From contig NC_017506.1 of NCBI RefSeq assembly GCF_000166295.1, positions 4,278,001-4,342,000 on the forward strand: a stretch of 64,000 bases of DNA. The letters run 5' to 3'. The DNA comes from Marinobacter adhaerens HP15 (GTDB taxonomy: Bacteria; Pseudomonadota; Gammaproteobacteria; Pseudomonadales; Oleiphilaceae). A model generated the notes under the pieces. That model was not told the origin of the DNA. It ran no database searches and saw only the letters and a list, made by a program, of their open reading frames with translations. Below, in pieces: positions 61,201-64,000 of this stretch; the first letter of the stretch is position 1; the number at the start of each line of letters is the position of its first letter. The position numbers and the translations under genes are program-made.

Positions 61201-61587
61201 CTACTGAAACTGGGTGTAGCAGCGCTGTCGTTTGGTTTGCCAGCCCCGCCATTGGGGCTCGCGGTGATGGAGCCGATAACGCTCCATCACCGCCATGAAC
61301 CTGCCCATGTAATCGCATTGACCCGAAGCCGGCAACCACTCATCGGGGCCACGTCCATCCCTCAATATCCTGTCAGTCTGACTCATTCTGATCTGGTTCT
61401 CCGGGTCTTCCAGAAACCGCTCCTTCATCGAGGGTGTCCACTGATCAGCGCCCAGCTCTTTGGCAAATACCAGAGGTACAACCTGGGTCTTCGCCAGGTT
61501 TTCCGAAGCAGCCGGTTCCTCCCTTGTCGCCGCCGCCAACACAATCAGAATCGCTGCAATGAACAGGGCCAGCTTGGTGTCTTTCAT
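61201..61587 (-). CDS. Hypothetical exported protein
   Basis: A 128-residue protein with an N-terminal signal sequence or anchor (LALFIAAILIVLAAATREE). The mature part has two Cys (GQCDYMG and RCYTQFQ at the end) and conserved-looking WTPSMKERFLEDPENQIRMS. I recognise no domain. It is divergent from nei. No obvious Shine-Dalgarno sequence precedes the ATG. Confidence 0.5.
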   Translation of the reverse strand: MKDTKLALFIAAILIVLAAATREEPAASENLAKTQVVPLVFAKELGADQWTPSMKERFLEDPENQIRMSQTDRILRDGRGPDEWLPASGQCDYMGRFMAVMERYRLHHREPQWRGWQTKRQRCYTQFQ

Positions 61588-61757
61588 GACTCATCTTGCT
61601 CGTGGTTTAGCTACACCAAAACCTACGCGCAGGTTGGGCAAAGGGCTTACCCGGATCCGGACAAAACTTTGTGACTCGACAACTCCGAATTGCTGGATGC
61701 AACGTAGGGTAAAGCTCACCTGTATTGCAGATAGACCGGTCAGGAGCGGAAACGAGT

Positions 61758-62600
61758 ATGCCCGAAGGTCCCGAAATACGCCGTATGGTCGATGACATTC
61801 ATAAGGCCGTTGGCGGTAAGACAGCGCAATCTGTGTTTTTTGCGTTTGAACACCTGAAGCCTTTCGAGAATGCCCTTCGGGGACGCAGAGTCGAGAGAGT
61901 GGAGGCGCGGAGCAAAGCCGTGTTGGGTTTTTTTGAGGCCACAGATGAAGACGGGCCGTGGTGCGTTTACAGCCATAACCAGCTGTATGGCAAGTGGCGC
62001 ATGGGCAAACCCGATCGGGAACCGAGTACAAACCGGCAACTGCGATTTGCCATTATCGGTCCGAAGAAGGCGGCCCGGTTGTACAGCGCCTCCGACATCC
62101 AACTGGTTCGGCCCGATGAATTGAGCGAGGTGCCCTATCTGTCACGGCTGGGCCCGGACCCTCTCAATCAGGAGGTCAGCATCGATCAACTGTTGGCGGT
62201 GTTTGATGACAAGCGATTCCGGGGCCGGAACCTGGGTGGTTTGCTGCTGGACCAGGCGTTCGTTGCCGGAATCGGTAATTACCTGCGCTCGGAAATCCTC
62301 TTTGAGGCGAGGGTTTCACCGCGGGCACGGCCTCGTGATCTGGACGCCGATCAGCAGTCGAGATTGGCGGAGGCGATTCTGACTCTGGTTCAGCGAACCT
62401 ATCGATTAAAGGGCATCACCAATCCGCCCGACCGTGCAGAGCGGCTCAAACAGGAAGGATGGACGTTCGGGCAGCGCCGGCACATGGTGTTTAACCGCGA
62501 TGGTGAACGCTGCCACGATTGCGCGTCGCCTCTTGTTAAAACCATGATGGCCAGCCGGCGGCTGTATTATTGCCCTGAGTGCCAGGGTGTGCTGGATTAA
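61758..62600 (+). CDS. nei: Endonuclease VIII (Nei) DNA glycosylase/AP lyase
   Basis: A 280-residue base-excision repair enzyme of the Fpg/Nei family that removes oxidised pyrimidines. PEGPEIRRM at the N-terminus gives the catalytic Pro and Glu; the helix-two-turn-helix lies around FVAGIGNYLRSEILFEARVS, and the C-terminal zinc finger is CHDCASP...YYCPECQG. ATG at 61758 with AGGAG upstream is the family start. It overlaps the convergent Sua5-type gene by four bases. Confidence 0.92.
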   Translation: MPEGPEIRRMVDDIHKAVGGKTAQSVFFAFEHLKPFENALRGRRVERVEARSKAVLGFFEATDEDGPWCVYSHNQLYGKWRMGKPDREPSTNRQLRFAIIGPKKAARLYSASDIQLVRPDELSEVPYLSRLGPDPLNQEVSIDQLLAVFDDKRFRGRNLGGLLLDQAFVAGIGNYLRSEILFEARVSPRARPRDLDADQQSRLAEAILTLVQRTYRLKGITNPPDRAERLKQEGWTFGQRRHMVFNRDGERCHDCASPLVKTMMASRRLYYCPECQGVLD

Positions 62601-63586
62601 GTGAATTGTTCGGTACAGGCCCGTCCCAACCGATCGTGAACGGCCAGCCACTGGCTTTCCCGTGGCGGAAGCTCAATCACGATCCGATCCACGTTCGCCT
62701 TGTCCATGGCGTGCATGGCGGTATAAAGCATGCGAGCGTACTCGTTCGGATCGGCGCTGAGCATAATGGACTCGGATGCCAGTTCGCCCGGGGCAGACTG
62801 CCACCAGATAACGCCAATCTTTTCGCCTGCCGGTGTGACTTCGGGCAGAAGTCCGGCGAACCGATCCGTGGCTACTCCAACGGTAGGTGTGACCGGCTGG
62901 TAGTGGCGCTTTACGCTCCCCGGTACGGCCTGGCTGGCCGCTTTGCCCGGGGCGAGCGCGATTCCGAGGCAGGCTTCGATATCGCTCTTTGCGATCTGCC
63001 CGGGTCTGGCAATAACTGGCGTGTCGCCGGTCAGATCGACAATGGTGGATTCAATGCCTACCGAACAGTCGCCGCCGTCCAGAACTGCCTCGATTTTTCC
63101 GGACAGTCCCGCGAGTACGTGCTCTGCGTTGGTCGGGCTGATCCTGCCATAGGGATTGGCTGACGGGGCGACAAGATCCCTGCCAAGCCGTTGCATGGCC
63201 GCCAGCGTGGCCGGGTGCGCCGGCATCCTGACCGCCACACCCGGATTGCCGCCGGTAATGAAATCGCTGACGCCGCTTTTCTTCGGCAGTAGCAGCGTAA
63301 GCGGGCCGGGCCAGAATGCCTGGACCAGCCGCCTGGCAGTGTCCGGAATCTGGTCGACCCAGAGACTGATCCGGTCCGGTGATGCCACATGCACTATCAG
63401 CGGGTGTCCGACCGGGCGCTGTTTCGCCTCGAACACTTTCCGGACCGCCTGATCGTTGCTGGCATCGGCCGCAAGCCCATACACGGTTTCGGTGGGTATA
63501 GCGACGAGGTGGCCGGCAAGAAGCAGGCTGGCGGCTTTCTCTAGGTCGCCTGATTGTGTTGCGTCTAACTTGATGGTTGCGGGCAT
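62597..63586 (-). CDS. sua5: L-threonylcarbamoyladenylate synthase (Sua5/TsaC, long form)
   Basis: A 329-residue enzyme that makes threonylcarbamoyl-AMP for t6A37 in ANN-decoding tRNAs. The YrdC domain covers about 10-200 (AIPTETVYGLAADASN, KQRPVGHPLIVHV, FWPGPLTLLLPKK, SVGIESTIVDLTGD) and the C-terminal Sua5 domain about 225-325. Many gammaproteobacteria have only the short TsaC; this is the two-domain type. It shares four bases with nei. The partial gene beyond ends six bases upstream, on the same strand. Confidence 0.93.
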   Translation of the reverse strand: MPATIKLDATQSGDLEKAASLLLAGHLVAIPTETVYGLAADASNDQAVRKVFEAKQRPVGHPLIVHVASPDRISLWVDQIPDTARRLVQAFWPGPLTLLLPKKSGVSDFITGGNPGVAVRMPAHPATLAAMQRLGRDLVAPSANPYGRISPTNAEHVLAGLSGKIEAVLDGGDCSVGIESTIVDLTGDTPVIARPGQIAKSDIEACLGIALAPGKAASQAVPGSVKRHYQPVTPTVGVATDRFAGLLPEVTPAGEKIGVIWWQSAPGELASESIMLSADPNEYARMLYTAMHAMDKANVDRIVIELPPRESQWLAVHDRLGRACTEQFT

Positions 63587-63592
63587 AAGGTC

Positions 63593-64000
63593 TCAGGGGT
63601 TACAGGTTGGGCAAAAATCAGGTTCCGTTGTCACAGCCTCCACGGGGCGCGACTCTGAGTGGTCGCAGGCGTGGCAGGACCAGACAAAAGACCTTGGCCG
63701 GTCTGTCGGCGTATCGCACGCACTGCATGGCAGGCCTCTCTCAATATCGGTTATCCAGAATCCCGGCAGGGAACACCCTGGGCACAGGCTCTCCATTTTG
63801 TTGCGAAGGTTTTCTGCCGCCAGTGCAATATTGGCCATTCTGCCAGGCGACTCATGGGCTCGAAGGTCGTACTCGATAAAAACCTGTCCAGACGGCGAGG
63901 CATTCCGGAGTGCTCTGAACAGGGTATGGATTTCCTGGTGGTCGCGCAGCCCTTTGTAAATCTCCGGGTGCCCGGCATGCTCGGGCCGCATTACCAGGCC
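63593..64000 (-). CDS. C-terminal part of a zinc-ribbon-containing protein (DUF6671-like), cut by the window edge
   Basis: Only the last 135 or so residues are present; the frame stays open to the right edge (LVMRPEHAGHPEIYKGL continues from outside). It has HESPGRMANIALAAENLR and three Cys pairs in a ribbon-like C-terminus: CPGCSLPGF, CSACDTP and CHACDHS, plus CPTCNP at the very end. This resembles a family I recall as DUF6671, uncertainly. The internal Met near 63991 is not its start. It ends six bases before the Sua5-type gene and is likely co-transcribed with it. Confidence 0.6.
   Translation of the reverse strand, partial: GLVMRPEHAGHPEIYKGLRDHQEIHTLFRALRNASPSGQVFIEYDLRAHESPGRMANIALAAENLRNKMESLCPGCSLPGFWITDIERGLPCSACDTPTDRPRSFVWSCHACDHSESRPVEAVTTEPDFCPTCNP

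Noticed and set aside
1..64000. CRISPR arrays, tRNA genes, insertion sequences, integrase or attachment sites
   Set aside because: No regularly spaced repeats, cloverleaf-like sequence, transposase motif or long direct repeat was noticed in any intergenic region.

Overview
The window looks like chromosomal DNA from a marine, halotolerant gammaproteobacterium, most probably Marinobacter or a close relative. This is inferred from protein families and gene content: an ectoine TRAP system (teaABCD), many c-di-GMP enzymes, DUF3391/HD-GYP proteins, Lut/Dld-II lactate oxidation, and moderately high GC with dense, often overlapping genes. I saw no rRNA, tRNA, insertion sequence, integrase, prophage or CRISPR array. 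About 65 protein genes fill the window and no gap without a gene exceeds 300 bases.

Layout. (1) 1-4.4 kb: a hotdog thioesterase, a DJ-1/Hsp31-type amidotransferase, then a tight trio in which a short RNase J-like nuclease lies between two periplasmic binding proteins. (2) 4.4-11.1 kb: a c-di-GMP block with two paralogous HD-GYP phosphodiesterases bracketing a GAF-PAS-GGDEF-EAL protein, a YdiI-like thioesterase and a PAS-GGDEF cyclase. (3) 11.3-15.5 kb: small housekeeping genes (TauE exporter, YchJ, rhodanese, DCC protein) and a SixA-CHAD fusion. (4) 15.7-18.6 kb: a Cache chemoreceptor and an orphan TakP-like TRAP binding protein. (5) 18.7-26.5 kb: two complete polyamine-type ABC transporters in tandem (potABCD, then D-A-B-C). 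(6) 26.6-29.2 kb: an ABM-fold protein and a 7TM-DISM GGDEF protein. (7) 29.2-32.8 kb, minus strand: teaABCD. (8) 32.9-37.6 kb: hydrolase, glutathione peroxidase, flavin oxidoreductase, phosphoesterase, an Nmad3-like protein and a crotonase. (9) 37.6-41.6 kb: ethanolamine ammonia-lyase eutBC followed by a stand-alone OvoA-type methyltransferase, then an orphan ParA. (10) 41.6-48.4 kb: lldR divergent from lutABC-dld, with two near-identical operators. (11) 48.4-51.2 kb: nitroreductase, GGDEF protein, crotonase. (12) 51.4-58.1 kb: a liv-type ABC operon ending in an acyl-CoA synthetase. (13) 58.1-64 kb: small hypotheticals, a metallo-lipoprotein, a globin, nei, a Sua5-type protein, and a partial gene at the right edge.

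Taken together, the window is rich in small-molecule uptake (amino acids or carboxylates, polyamines, ectoine, 2-oxo acids) and in oxidation of lactate, ethanolamine and acyl-CoA compounds. Signalling is dominated by c-di-GMP: six enzymes, against a single recognisable DNA-binding regulator (LldR). Start codons were chosen from ribosome-binding sites, four-base overlaps and family alignment; several are TTG or GTG.

The observations most worth follow-up are the eutBC-linked methyltransferase domain, the dual LldR operators, the palindrome and RBS-masking hairpin ahead of the liv/acyl-CoA synthetase operon, the binding protein-RNase J-binding protein trio, and the solitary Nmad3-like gene. I did not find a clear multi-gene defence or wholly new system.
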